A stretch of DNA of 64,000 nucleotides from Brockia lithotrophica (GTDB taxonomy: Bacteria > Bacillota > Bacilli > Thermicanales > DSM-22653): NCBI GenBank assembly GCA_003050565.1, contig PEBW01000002.1, positions 186,001-250,000 of the forward strand, in the 5' to 3' direction. The position numbers and the translations under genes are program-made. Below, piece after piece: positions 44,211-52,845 of this stretch (position 1 is its first letter; every line of letters begins with the position of its first letter). A model generated the notes under the pieces. The model worked only from the letters and a program-made list of their open reading frames with translations, was not told the origin of the DNA and ran no database searches.

Positions 44211-47177
44211 TCAGACCCTCTGGACCGCCTCGAGGACGAACGCCTCGAAGACGTCCCCCGGCTTCACGTCGTGGAAGCCGTCCAGGAGGATGCCGCACTC
44301 GTACCCCGCGGCTACCTCGCGCACGTCGTCCTTGAAGCGCTTGAGGGAGGCGATCTTGCCCGTGTGGATGAGCACGCCGTCGCGGATCACGCGGATCGTC
44401 GCGTCGCGGGTCACCTTGCCGTCGCGGACGTAGCAACCGGCAACCGTGCCCAGGCGCGAGATGCGGAAGATCTCGCGCACTTCGAGGGTGCCGATCACGC
44501 GTTCCTCGTAGACGGGTTCGAGCATCCCCTTGAGCGCGCGCTCGATTTCCTCGATCGCCTCGTAGATCACGCGGTAGAGGCGGATGTCGACCTTTTCCCG
44601 ATCCGCCAGCTGGCGGGCGTTCGCGTCCGGACGCACGTTGAAGCCGATGATCACCGCGTGGGACGCGAGGGCGAGGTTGACGTCCGACTCCGTGATCGCC
44701 CCCACCCCGGCGTGGACGACGTTGACCCGCACCCCGTCCACCTGGATGCGCTCCAGAGCCGAGCGCAGCGCCTCCACGGAGCCGTGAACGTCGGCCTTGA
44801 GGATCACGTTGAGCTCCTTGAGTTCCCCCGCCTGGAGGCGGTCGAAGACGTTTTCCAGGTCGATGCGCGTGCGGGCGAGCTCGCGCTCGCGGCGCCGCTC
44901 CGCGCGCGCCTTGGCGATCACGCGCGCCTCCTCTTCTTCGAAGACCATGAAGGCGTCGCCGGCCTCGGGCACCCCTTCGAGCCCCGTGACCTCCACCGGC
45001 GTCGACGGCGGAGCCTCCTTGAGCGGACGGCCGCGGTCGTCGGTCATCGTGCGCACGCGCCCGAACATCGTCCCGACGACGAGGGCGTCGCCTTGGCGGA
45101 GCGTCCCGTTTTGCACGAGAAGCGTGGCGACGGGACCGCGTCCGCGGTCGAGTCGGGCCTCGAGGACCACGCCGCGGGCGCGCCGGTTGGGGTTCGCCTT
45201 GAGCTCGCGCAGTTCGGCGACGAGGAGGATCATCTCGAGCAGCTCGTCGATCCCCTGGCGCTTGAGGGCGGAAACGGGGACGAAGATCGTATCCCCGCCC
45301 CACTCTTCGGGGATGAGTCCGTATTCCGTGAGCTCCTGCTTGACACGCTCGGGTCGGGCGTCGGGTTTGTCGATCTTGTTGATCGCCACGATGATCGGAA
45401 CGCCCGCCGCCTTCGCGTGGTCGATCGCCTCCACCGTCTGCGGCATCACGCCGTCGTCCGCGGCGACGACGAGGACGACGACGTCCGTCACCTTCGCCCC
45501 CCGGGCGCGCATGGCGGTAAAGGCCTCGTGCCCCGGGGTGTCGAGGAAGGTGATCTTGCGGTCGCCGACCTCCACCTGGTACGCGCCGATGTGCTGGGTG
45601 ATTCCCCCCGCCTCCTGGGCCGCAACGCGGGAATGCCGAATGGCGTCCAAGAGGGTCGTCTTGCCGTGGTCGACGTGACCCATGACCGTGACCACGGGCG
45701 GACGAGGTACGAGGTCTTCCGGCGCATCTTCGTCTTCGTACGCTTCGAATTCCGTAATGTCCACGTGGGTTTCGCGCTCGGCTTCGATGCCGAAGTCGGC
45801 GAGGACGAGGGCCGCCGTGTCGAAGTCGATCTCCTGGTTGATCGTCACCACGGTGCCCAAGAGGAAGAGCTTCTTGATGATTTCCGACGCCTCCAGACCC
45901 GCGCGTTCCGCGAGTTCGGCAACCGTGATCCGGTCCCCCAGGGTGACCTTCTCCGGACGCACCTGTGGGCGCTCGCCCGCCCCTTGCAACGTCCGCCGCT
46001 TGGGCTTCGAACGGCGGCGGCGCGCAGGGGCGGCTTCGACGACGTCCGTCTCGACGCCCACGAAGTCGTCCAAGATCTCCGTGAGGCGCTCGCGGATGAC
46101 CCCCTTCTTACCCGGCTTCCGCTCCTTCTTGGAGACCTCGGCCTCTGCTCCCTTCTCCTTCTTGGCCGTGTGGGGCCGGCGGCGTTCCACCTTTTCTTCT
46201 TGTGCCTCTGCGGGCGGCTTGGGAACGACGAGCTTGCGCGCCGCAGGCCTACGCCCCGCCGGGCGGGCTTCCCGGCTCGGCCGGCCTTCGGCCGCGGGTC
46301 CGGCGGATTCAGGCCGCGTCTCCCGCGCGGGCCGCGCTTCGCGCTTGCGCGGCTCGATCACGCGCTTGCGCGGAGCGGGAAGTTCGGGCTTCGCCGGCGC
46401 GGCCGCCGAAGGCGCAGGCTGTGCGGGTGTCGGCGGAGCGGCTGCAGGCTCTTCCGAAACCTTGTTCTCTGCCGCGGCGTGAGGGAGGGCTTCCCGCACC
46501 GCAGGCTGGGCCGTCCCCCGCTCTTCGCGGGAGACGACGGGCGCCCGTTCTTCCGTCGCAGGAGGGGTGGCGGGGCGTTCGGCCTTCCGCTTCCCTCGGT
46601 TCCGCCGGCGCTTGCGCTTGAGGTGGCTCAGGTCGACCTCTGGTTCGGCGGCGGATTTGCCGCTCGCCGCGCGTTCCGTCTGCGTCGTCGTTCCTTCCAC
46701 GCGCGCTCCCCCCGCAGGTACCGTCTCCCCAACTTCTCCTCGCCCCTCGAGTTCCGTACCCGAGGGTTCGGCCTCCTCCCCAGGAGGAACGGCCTTCGCC
46801 GGTCGAACCGACGTTTCCTCTTCGCCCTCACGCAGGGGGGGCTGCGTCCCTCGCTCGATCCGCGAAACTTCCGCCCGCTCCTCTTGCGCGGACTCCTCCC
46901 TCTTCGCTTCCCCACCCAAAGTCTCCTCGGGCGGTAGGGTAGCCGTAGCCGTGGACGTCTGCATCTGGGCGGCCTGCCGCTTCTCCTCCCGTAGCTTTTC
47001 CAGGGCGGCCTTCTTTCGCACCTCGGCGAAGAAGGCCTCGACTTTTGCGCGCGCCTCTTCGTCCACGAGGCTCATGTGGTTCTGCACGGAAATCCCGAGC
47101 CGCCGCATCATCGTGATGACTTCCTTGCTCGTCATCCCGAGCTCGCGGGCGTACTCGTACACGCGAAGTTTCTTCAT
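44211..47177 (-). CDS. infB: Translation initiation factor IF-2
   Basis: GTPase that places initiator tRNA on the 30S subunit. The conserved N-terminal helix ([20 protein letters not shown]) is followed by about 430 residues of Glu/Arg/Ala/Pro-rich linker. The G domain then carries [22 protein letters not shown] and the [10 protein letters not shown] base-recognition loop. Domains II-IV end in [18 protein letters not shown]. At 988 aa it is long for a Firmicute because of the linker. ATG overlaps the ylxQ stop (ATGA). Confidence 0.98.
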   Translation of the reverse strand: MKKLRVYEYARELGMTSKEVITMMRRLGISVQNHMSLVDEEARAKVEAFFAEVRKKAALEKLREEKRQAAQMQTSTATATLPPEETLGGEAKREESAQEERAEVSRIERGTQPPLREGEEETSVRPAKAVPPGEEAEPSGTELEGRGEVGETVPAGGARVEGTTTQTERAASGKSAAEPEVDLSHLKRKRRRNRGKRKAERPATPPATEERAPVVSREERGTAQPAVREALPHAAAENKVSEEPAAAPPTPAQPAPSAAAPAKPELPAPRKRVIEPRKREARPARETRPESAGPAAEGRPSREARPAGRRPAARKLVVPKPPAEAQEEKVERRRPHTAKKEKGAEAEVSKKERKPGKKGVIRERLTEILDDFVGVETDVVEAAPARRRRSKPKRRTLQGAGERPQVRPEKVTLGDRITVAELAERAGLEASEIIKKLFLLGTVVTINQEIDFDTAALVLADFGIEAERETHVDITEFEAYEDEDAPEDLVPRPPVVTVMGHVDHGKTTLLDAIRHSRVAAQEAGGITQHIGAYQVEVGDRKITFLDTPGHEAFTAMRARGAKVTDVVVLVVAADDGVMPQTVEAIDHAKAAGVPIIVAINKIDKPDARPERVKQELTEYGLIPEEWGGDTIFVPVSALKRQGIDELLEMILLVAELRELKANPNRRARGVVLEARLDRGRGPVATLLVQNGTLRQGDALVVGTMFGRVRTMTDDRGRPLKEAPPSTPVEVTGLEGVPEAGDAFMVFEEEEARVIAKARAERRRERELARTRIDLENVFDRLQAGELKELNVILKADVHGSVEALRSALERIQVDGVRVNVVHAGVGAITESDVNLALASHAVIIGFNVRPDANARQLADREKVDIRLYRVIYEAIEEIERALKGMLEPVYEERVIGTLEVREIFRISRLGTVAGCYVRDGKVTRDATIRVIRDGVLIHTGKIASLKRFKDDVREVAAGYECGILLDGFHDVKPGDVFEAFVLEAVQRV

Positions 47178-47581
47178 TCACCCACCTCCTTGAGTTCCAC
47201 TTCCCGGAGGATGCGTCGTGCAAATCCCGGATCCGTGAGGGCCACCACCACCCTTTCGCCCTTTCCGATCGCCGCTCCGAGGTCCCGCCGGCTGCCCCCG
47301 ACGAGGACCACGACGCCCGCCGTGCCGGGTCCCGTAAAGCGCGCCCGCGTGTGCAGAGACGCGTCGCCCGCGAGGAGGATGAGGCGAACTTTTCCGGACC
47401 GCAAGGCCGCGCGTACCGCCTCCTCGCCCGCAAGGAGGCGTCCGGCGCGGTGCGCCAGCCCCAACAGCTGGTACACGGGGATCGGGACGCGTTCGAGCTC
47501 GCGCACCGTTCCGCCGCGCGGCCGTCCCGCTTTCGGCGCCGAGGGAGCGCGTCCGTCCGTTCGCCTTCGCACCGGATCCAC
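47174..47581 (-). CDS. ylxQ: L7Ae-family RNA-binding protein YlxQ
   Basis: Ribosomal L7Ae-like fold, the kink-turn-binding family. [20 protein letters not shown] and [18 protein letters not shown] are the family core, with [17 protein letters not shown] at the end. The start is uncertain: GTG 47581 is 11 bp after ylxR, but GTG 47506 would give a normal-length (110 aa) protein without a basic Pro-rich leader. Conserved member of the nusA-infB operon. Confidence 0.85.
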   Translation of the reverse strand: MDPVRRRTDGRAPSAPKAGRPRGGTVRELERVPIPVYQLLGLAHRAGRLLAGEEAVRAALRSGKVRLILLAGDASLHTRARFTGPGTAGVVVLVGGSRRDLGAAIGKGERVVVALTDPGFARRILREVELKEVGE

Positions 47582-47591
47582 ACCCGGGCGC

Positions 47592-47975
47592 TTAGGTTTC
47601 GGCGCCCGCGGGCGAGGAGGCTTCTCCGGTTTCCTCGCTTCCTTTCGGGGTGCTTGCGGCGCGGGCTCTGCCGGATGCGCCGGATGTCGTCTCCGTTTCC
47701 CGGGCAAGGAGATACGCCTCCCACTCTGCTTCGAGTTTCGCGAGCGCCGCTTCCGAAACCTCCGTGCGAAAGGCGCGGGAGAACGCCCGCCGCTTGCGCG
47801 CGCGCAGGAAGCATTCACGCGACGGGCAGAGGTATGCGCCGCGTCCCGGGCGCCTGCCGGTCGGATCGACGGCGACTTCACCCACCGGCGTGCGCACGAG
47901 GCGGACGAGGGAAGCCTTGGGACGCTCTTCCCCACATCCGATGCAGGTTCGCATGGGAACGTGCTTCACGACCAT
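47592..47975 (-). CDS. ylxR: RNA-binding protein YlxR (RnpM)
   Basis: Small basic protein with the DUF448 motif RTCIGCGEERPKASLVRLVR and GRGAYLCPSRECFLRARKR. Work in B. subtilis links this protein (renamed RnpM) to RNase P control. ATG 47975 is 11 bp after the nusA stop. The C-terminal third (Ser/Glu/Gly-rich) is an extra low-complexity tail. Confidence 0.92.
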   Translation of the reverse strand: MVVKHVPMRTCIGCGEERPKASLVRLVRTPVGEVAVDPTGRRPGRGAYLCPSRECFLRARKRRAFSRAFRTEVSEAALAKLEAEWEAYLLARETETTSGASGRARAASTPKGSEETGEASSPAGAET

Positions 47976-47986
47976 CCCCCCGTAGA

Positions 47987-49159
47987 CTACGCCTGCACGC
48001 CGCCGTCGGCGTTCGAGAAATCTCCCTCCCCGAGGGACTCGACCACCTCCCCCGAGGAAGACCCTTCGCGCGACGCGGCAGAACCTCCCGCCACCGGTAC
48101 TTCTTCCTGCCCGTCGACGTCGGCGGCGTCGCTCTCGCTGCGGATGTCGATCTTGTAGCCCGTGAGCCGGGCGGCGAGGCGGGCGTTTTGCCCCCGGCGG
48201 CCGATGGCGAGGGAAAACTGGTCGTCGGGCACGATCACCCGCGCCACGCGCTCTCCGAGAAAGCGCACGTCGGAGACACGTGCCGGACTCAGGGCGTTTT
48301 TGATGAACTCCGCGGGGTCGGGAGAGTAGCGGATGACGTCGATGCGCTCGCCCCCGAGCTCCTCGGATACGGCGAGAATGCGGGCGCCTTTGGGCCCGAC
48401 GCACGTCCCGATCGGGTCAACGTGGGGGTGGCGGGAGTACACGGCTACCTTGGAACGCTCGCCGGGTTCGCGGCTTACGGCGCGGATCTCCACGATCCCG
48501 CTCGCGATCTCCGGAACCTCCCGCTCCAGGAGGCGCTTGAGCATCTCCGGGGCCGTGCGCGACAGGTAGAGGAGGGGGCCCTTGGACGTGCGCTCGACCT
48601 TGGCGAGGACGGCCTTCACGCGCTCCCCCGGCCGGTACGTCTCCCCGGGAAGGAGCTCGTTGCGCGGAAGGAGCCCCTCTCCGCGGCCGAGGTCGACGTA
48701 TACGTACCGAGCGTCCTCCCGGCGCGCCGTGCCCGTGAGGAGCTCCCCTACCCGCGGCGCGTACATCTCGTAGAGGAGCTCGCGTTCCGCCTCCCGAAGG
48801 CGTTGGGTGACGACGTGCTTCGCCGTCTGGGCCGCCACGCGTCCGAAGTTCTGCGGCGTGACTTCCACTTCGAGCGTATCCTCCGGCGAAACCGAAGGAT
48901 CGATGCGCCGCGCCTCCTCGAGGGAAATCTCCGTCGACGGATCCTCGACGGTTTCCACGACGCGCTTGAGCGCCACGACACGCAGGGTGCCCGCACGCTC
49001 GTCGATGTCCACGCGGACGTTGGGGTTCCCGTGGTAGTGCTTTTTGTACGCAGCGACGAGCGCCTGACGGACGGCGTCGAGCAGGGCCTCGCGCGAAATG
49101 CCTTTCTCCCGCTCGAGCAGATCCAGCGCTTCTAGAAAGTCCGCGTTGATCCCGCGCAT
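47987..49159 (-). CDS. nusA: Transcription termination/antitermination factor NusA
   Basis: RNA-polymerase-associated factor that stimulates pausing and intrinsic termination. [20 protein letters not shown] starts the N-terminal domain. An S1 domain ([19 protein letters not shown]) and two KH domains ([20 protein letters not shown] and [20 protein letters not shown]) follow. An acidic Ser/Gly-rich tail ends the protein. ATG 49159 (AGAGGGGG upstream) gives 390 aa. Confidence 0.97.
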   Translation of the reverse strand: MRGINADFLEALDLLEREKGISREALLDAVRQALVAAYKKHYHGNPNVRVDIDERAGTLRVVALKRVVETVEDPSTEISLEEARRIDPSVSPEDTLEVEVTPQNFGRVAAQTAKHVVTQRLREAERELLYEMYAPRVGELLTGTARREDARYVYVDLGRGEGLLPRNELLPGETYRPGERVKAVLAKVERTSKGPLLYLSRTAPEMLKRLLEREVPEIASGIVEIRAVSREPGERSKVAVYSRHPHVDPIGTCVGPKGARILAVSEELGGERIDVIRYSPDPAEFIKNALSPARVSDVRFLGERVARVIVPDDQFSLAIGRRGQNARLAARLTGYKIDIRSESDAADVDGQEEVPVAGGSAASREGSSSGEVVESLGEGDFSNADGGVQA

Positions 49160-49264
49160 CCCCAATCCCCCTCTTGTACACGCCCTACCATGTCGCCGGA
49201 CCCGTCGTCCGGCACCTGCATACGCGCCGAAGCATCCCAAAGCGAGCCGTCCCCCGCGAACACG

Positions 49265-49741
49265 TCACAAGGGTATGTTCAGACGCGCCCGCTTCACGAG
49301 CCGTCTGGGGATTTCGAGCTTCCGTCCCTCCACTTCGAGGACGAGGGGATCGGAACCCGCGCGGAGGACCCCCTCCCAGACGTTCGCACCTTCCACCGGT
49401 TCCCGCGTGATCAGGCGTACGGGCTTCCCCTCCGCCCAACGAAACTCTCGTTCCGTGCGCAGCTCGCGGTCGAGCCCGGGCGAGGTGACGTCCAAGAGGT
49501 ACGGGTGGTCGTACAGGGCGGCAACGTCCAGGGCATCGCCCAGAGCGAGGCTCACGCGTTCGATTTCTCCCAAGGTGATTCCGCCCTCCGGACGGTCGAT
49601 GGCCACGCGCACGACGAGGTTGGCCCGCTCCCGCACTTCGGCCACGTCCACGAGGACGTACCCCATATCTCCGACGACGGACTCCACGAGGTGCTCCAAT
49701 TCCCTTTCGCGTTCTTCGGAACTCAGGCGATCGCCGCGCAA
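49265..49741 (-). CDS. rimP: Ribosome maturation factor RimP
   Basis: 30S assembly factor. LEHLVESVVGDMGYVLVDVA, VRVAIDRPEGGITLGEIERV and LLDVTSPGLDRELRTEREF are the family blocks, with a C-terminal SH3-like domain. TTG 49741 is the most plausible start: GAGGGGAAGG precedes it, and the only earlier in-frame start (GTG 49780) lies inside the terminator stem. First gene of the rimP-nusA-ylxR-ylxQ-infB unit. Confidence 0.93.
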   Translation of the reverse strand: MRGDRLSSEERERELEHLVESVVGDMGYVLVDVAEVRERANLVVRVAIDRPEGGITLGEIERVSLALGDALDVAALYDHPYLLDVTSPGLDRELRTEREFRWAEGKPVRLITREPVEGANVWEGVLRAGSDPLVLEVEGRKLEIPRRLVKRARLNIPL

Positions 49742-49755
49742 GGCCTTCCCCTCGC

Positions 49756-49785
49756 AAAAAAGAAGAGTGGGCTGCCCCACTCTTC
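49756..49785 (-). terminator. Leader terminator / attenuator of the rimP-nusA operon
   Basis: On the minus strand GAAGAGTGGG pairs perfectly with CCCACTCTTC around a 4-nt loop and is followed by TTTTTT. It lies between the promoter (49813-49841) and the rimP start codon, about 15 nt before the latter. Every transcript must pass it, so it is suited to attenuation of the operon that encodes NusA. Confidence 0.92.
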
Positions 49786-49812
49786 CGAGATCTCTCCGAC
49801 GACTCCAGCGAC

Positions 49813-49841
49813 ACTATACCATATCCTCCGGTGCCCCGCAA
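49813..49841 (-). promoter_or_regulatory. Promoter of the rimP-nusA-infB operon
   Basis: TTGCGG, a 17-bp spacer and TATAGT (5 of 6) stand upstream of the leader terminator. The predicted start is near 49806, giving a leader of about 65 nt. Confidence 0.85.
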
Positions 49842-49921
49842 GGTGTGTTTGCGCCTCTCCGGCGCCTCTCGGAGCCGGCTTCCCCGCGCATCCCGCGCGG
49901 GATTCCCGGACGCGGACGAGT

Positions 49922-50206
49922 TTAAAACACCTTCCACCCGCGGAGCACGAGGCGATCCCGACCGAGGATGCGGCGCGTGTCCAAGAGGAGGTCCGGGGTG
50001 AGGAGCACGTTTTGGTGCACGTACACCTTGACGTCGCCGACGGTGTACAGGGTGTAGCGGTCCCGCTCCCCCGCCGGCGGCTCCCCGAAGGCGAGAACGG
50101 GTTCGTAGTTGGGGACGACGCACCCGTTCAAGATTTCGTACTTGCGCACGTAGACGCTTCCGCCCTTTTCGCGGATGAGGCGCTGGGCCGCTTCGCTCAC
50201 GCGCAC
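49922..50206 (-). CDS. Small HesB-like protein (CC/Se-motif family-like)
   Basis: A 94-aa protein beginning MRVSEAAQRLIREKGG, with VKVYVHQNVLLTPDLLLD and a final VLRGWKVF. The layout resembles HesB/IscA-like small proteins, in particular a group known for a CC or Cys-selenocysteine motif after the first strands. Here that position reads ILNGCVVPNYEP, with one cysteine only. GTG 50206 follows AGGAGGGGGG. Function unknown; a redox or metal-related role is a guess from the fold. Confidence 0.6.
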   Translation of the reverse strand: MRVSEAAQRLIREKGGSVYVRKYEILNGCVVPNYEPVLAFGEPPAGERDRYTLYTVGDVKVYVHQNVLLTPDLLLDTRRILGRDRLVLRGWKVF

Positions 50207-50297
50207 CGCGCATCCCCCCTCCTTTCCCGCCGTCTCGCCTTCCAGGGTAAGTTGCGGAACGCACCGGCGGAGATCCGCTCCCCCGGTGTGCCCGGGA

Positions 50298-52097
50298 TCA
50301 GTCGAACACGGTCGCCTGCATGAGCGCCGGCTCCCGCCGCAAGATCCCCCGGATCCAGCGAACCCACTTGATGGAGGAGTCCACGAGAATCGTCACGGCG
50401 AGGAGGATGATGAGGAGCGACAACCCCACGAGGAGGTAGTCCCCCTTGGGGAGGTAGTTCGTGACGATGTTGAGGTAGGCGGCGTACAGCGTGGTGGCGG
50501 CGACGAAGACGAAGGGCACAAAGGTGACCCACACGTATTGGAGCTTGCGCTTCTTGATGAGCACCGTCGTCCCCAAGGCAAGGGCGATGGCGCCGAGGAG
50601 CTGGTTGGACGTGCCGAAGAGCGGCCAAATCGTCGTAATGCTTCCGTTGTAAACCAGGTATCCCCAGGTGAAGGAGAAGAGGAAGCTCGTGATGAGAATC
50701 CCCGGCCACCAGTTGTGGTCGCGGAGCGGCTTCCAGACGAGCCCGCCCGCCTCTTGGAGGAGGTAGCGGCCGACCCGCGTGCCGGCGTCGATCGTCGTGA
50801 GGATGAAGAGCGCTTCGAACATGATGATGAAGTGGTAGAGGTAGGACATGAGCCCGCTCAGGAAGGGAATCTTTTCGAAGATGTAGGCCATCCCCACGGC
50901 GAGAGATACCCCGCCGCCCGTGCGCCCGGCGAGCTCTTCGCCGACCATCTGGGAGAGGACGGGAAGCTCCCGGACGTGCATGCCCAGCTTTTCGTAGACC
51001 TCAGGGGGTACGTTGATCGCGAAGTAGTCCTCGGGGAGGAGGCTCGTGGCGGCGATGAGGGCCATGACCGCCACGAATCCTTCGGCGAGCATGGCGCCGT
51101 AGGCGATGGGAAGCATGTCCTTTTCGTTGCGGATCATCTTGGGAGTCGTGCCGGAGGCGATGAGGGCGTGGAAGCCGGAGAGGGCGCCGCAGGCGATCGT
51201 GATGAAGAGGTACGGCCAGACCTTCCCGGGTACGATGGGGCCGCCGCCGTTCACGAACTCCGTCACCGCGGGCATGTGGATCGTCGGGTTCACGAGGATC
51301 ACGCCCACGGCGAGGGCCAGCATCACCCCGAGCTTCATGAACGTGCTCAGGTAGTCCCGCGGGACGAGGAGAAGCCAGACGGGCAGCACCGCCGCCACGA
51401 AACCGTAGATCGCGAGGAGGACGGTGAGCTGCTCCCGGCTGAAGTTGAACCAGTGGGCAAACGGGGAGTTGGCCACGTAGGGACCCGCCCACACGGCGAG
51501 GACGAGGAGGAGGACGCCGAGGACGGTCATCTCCCCGATCTTGCCCGGGCGAAGCCAGCGCACGTACGCCCCCATGAGGAGGGCGATGGGGATCGTCATG
51601 CCGACGGTGAACGTCCCCCAGACGCTGTGGTAGAGGGAGTTCACGACGACGAGGGCGAGACCCGCCATGGCGATCACGAGGATGAGGAGGACGGCGATGG
51701 CCGTCGCCACCCCGGAGAGGCGGCCGACTTCCTTGTGCGTGATGTCGATGATGGACTTCGCGTCGTGGCGCATGGAGGCGAAGAGGACCACGAGGTCGTG
51801 GACGCCGCCCGCGAGGACCGACCCCATGACGATCCAGAGAAACCCGGGGAGGTATCCAAACTGGGCGGCGAGCACGGGGCCGATGAGCGGCCCGGCACCG
51901 GCGATGGCGGCGAAGTGGTGCCCGAAGACGATCCACTTGTTCGTGGGCACGTAGTCCACGCCGTTTTCGAAGCGGTACGCGGGAGTCGTGCGGTTCTCGT
52001 CAAAGGCGAGGACCTTGGCCGCCAGGAAGGCGCCGTAAAAGCGGTAGGCGAGGGCAAAAATCCCGGCAGCCAGGATTACGAGGGCGAGACCGCTCAT
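50298..52097 (-). CDS. cstA: Carbon starvation protein CstA (peptide/pyruvate transporter family)
   Basis: Polytopic membrane transporter of 599 aa with about 16 hydrophobic segments. FGHHFAAIAGAGPLIGPVLA and FLWIVMGSVLAGGVHDLVVL are CstA signatures, and LFGTSNQLLGAIALALGT lies near the end. Known members take up pyruvate or peptides on nutrient limitation. ATG 52097 has GGGAGGTG upstream. It is not part of the Bacillus polC-rimP neighbourhood, so it is a lineage-specific insertion there. A large hairpin lies in the upstream gap. Confidence 0.93.
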   Translation of the reverse strand: MSGLALVILAAGIFALAYRFYGAFLAAKVLAFDENRTTPAYRFENGVDYVPTNKWIVFGHHFAAIAGAGPLIGPVLAAQFGYLPGFLWIVMGSVLAGGVHDLVVLFASMRHDAKSIIDITHKEVGRLSGVATAIAVLLILVIAMAGLALVVVNSLYHSVWGTFTVGMTIPIALLMGAYVRWLRPGKIGEMTVLGVLLLVLAVWAGPYVANSPFAHWFNFSREQLTVLLAIYGFVAAVLPVWLLLVPRDYLSTFMKLGVMLALAVGVILVNPTIHMPAVTEFVNGGGPIVPGKVWPYLFITIACGALSGFHALIASGTTPKMIRNEKDMLPIAYGAMLAEGFVAVMALIAATSLLPEDYFAINVPPEVYEKLGMHVRELPVLSQMVGEELAGRTGGGVSLAVGMAYIFEKIPFLSGLMSYLYHFIIMFEALFILTTIDAGTRVGRYLLQEAGGLVWKPLRDHNWWPGILITSFLFSFTWGYLVYNGSITTIWPLFGTSNQLLGAIALALGTTVLIKKRKLQYVWVTFVPFVFVAATTLYAAYLNIVTNYLPKGDYLLVGLSLLIILLAVTILVDSSIKWVRWIRGILRREPALMQATVFD

Positions 52098-52189
52098 GAA
52101 CGTGCACCTCCCCATCGCCTTTTCTCCGAAAATACGAGGACACCCATGCACCGACTCGGGGGTTGGTCTTATTTGTACGCGAAGACGTC

Positions 52190-52239
52190 GCAGAGGAACA
52201 AGGGGAGAAGCCCGAAAACGGCCACCCTCGTTCCTCTGC
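52190..52239. terminator. Long hairpin between the polC-side genes and cstA
   Basis: Fifteen-base arms (52190-52204, GCAGAGGAACAAGGG, and 52225-52239, CCCTCGTTCCTCTGC) pair with one mismatch around 20 nt. On the + strand CTTTTCG follows; on the minus strand there is no T tract. It may end transcription of the 52283-52720 gene or structure the cstA leader. Confidence 0.6.
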
Positions 52240-52282
52240 CTTTTCGCGAACGCGGGATGGGGAGTTCGGCCGCGAAACTTCC

Positions 52283-52720
52283 TTAGCCGCGAACCTGAAA
52301 GGCCTCGCGCAGGGCCTCGTCCTCGCTCAACCCCTCAAAGGCCTTCCCGTACGACAGGCGCTCTACGGCGTCGATGACGGCGAGGGAGGCGACCTCGTCC
52401 CAGCGGCGCACCCGCTCCACGAAGGCGTTCCCGTCGATGCCGAAGGTCTTGTCCAGCCCGCGCTCGAGGATCGCCCCCCTCAGGCTTGCCGCGAGGAGGG
52501 CGGAGGTGTGGATGCGGGGGACTTCAAAGGACATCCCCCGAATCGCCTCGTAGATGAAGCGGGCGTCGTCCAGCGTGAGCTTGAGGTTCGCGAGGACCCG
52601 CTTGTAGAGCATGTACAACCGGCTCAGGTCGCGGTCGACGACGAGGTTGCGCGGACCGCGCTCGTCGACCTCCTTGACGAGTTCGTCCGTGAAGTGAATG
52701 GTCGTAGCGTTGCGTGTCAA
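52283..52720 (-). CDS. Conserved-looking hypothetical protein, 145 aa
   Basis: Soluble, mostly helical protein that I do not recognise. TTG 52720 is the likely start because AGGAGG lies 7 nt upstream. It begins TRNATTIHFTDELVKEVDER and continues NLVVDRDLSRLYMLYKRVLA, LTLDDARFIYEAIRGMSF and VPRIHTSALLAASLRGAI. No signal, membrane segment or metal motif is visible. Codon use matches the flanking genes, so it is probably real. It sits between polC and cstA, where B. subtilis has no gene. Confidence 0.65.
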   Translation of the reverse strand: MTRNATTIHFTDELVKEVDERGPRNLVVDRDLSRLYMLYKRVLANLKLTLDDARFIYEAIRGMSFEVPRIHTSALLAASLRGAILERGLDKTFGIDGNAFVERVRRWDEVASLAVIDAVERLSYGKAFEGLSEDEALREAFQVRG

Positions 52721-52845
52721 CCCGCGTCCTCCTCCTAGAAAGCGATCCCACACGTTTCTCCCGATTCTCCTTCAGTGTACCACGGCCGTCCACAAGGGGG
52801 AAGTGCGGGAGCGCGGCGGGAAGGAAGGGACAGACGGGCTTGTGG

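Noticed and set aside
49742-49780. Upstream GTG start for rimP
   Set aside because: The codon lies within the stem of the leader terminator and has no ribosome-binding site; TTG 49741 has one.
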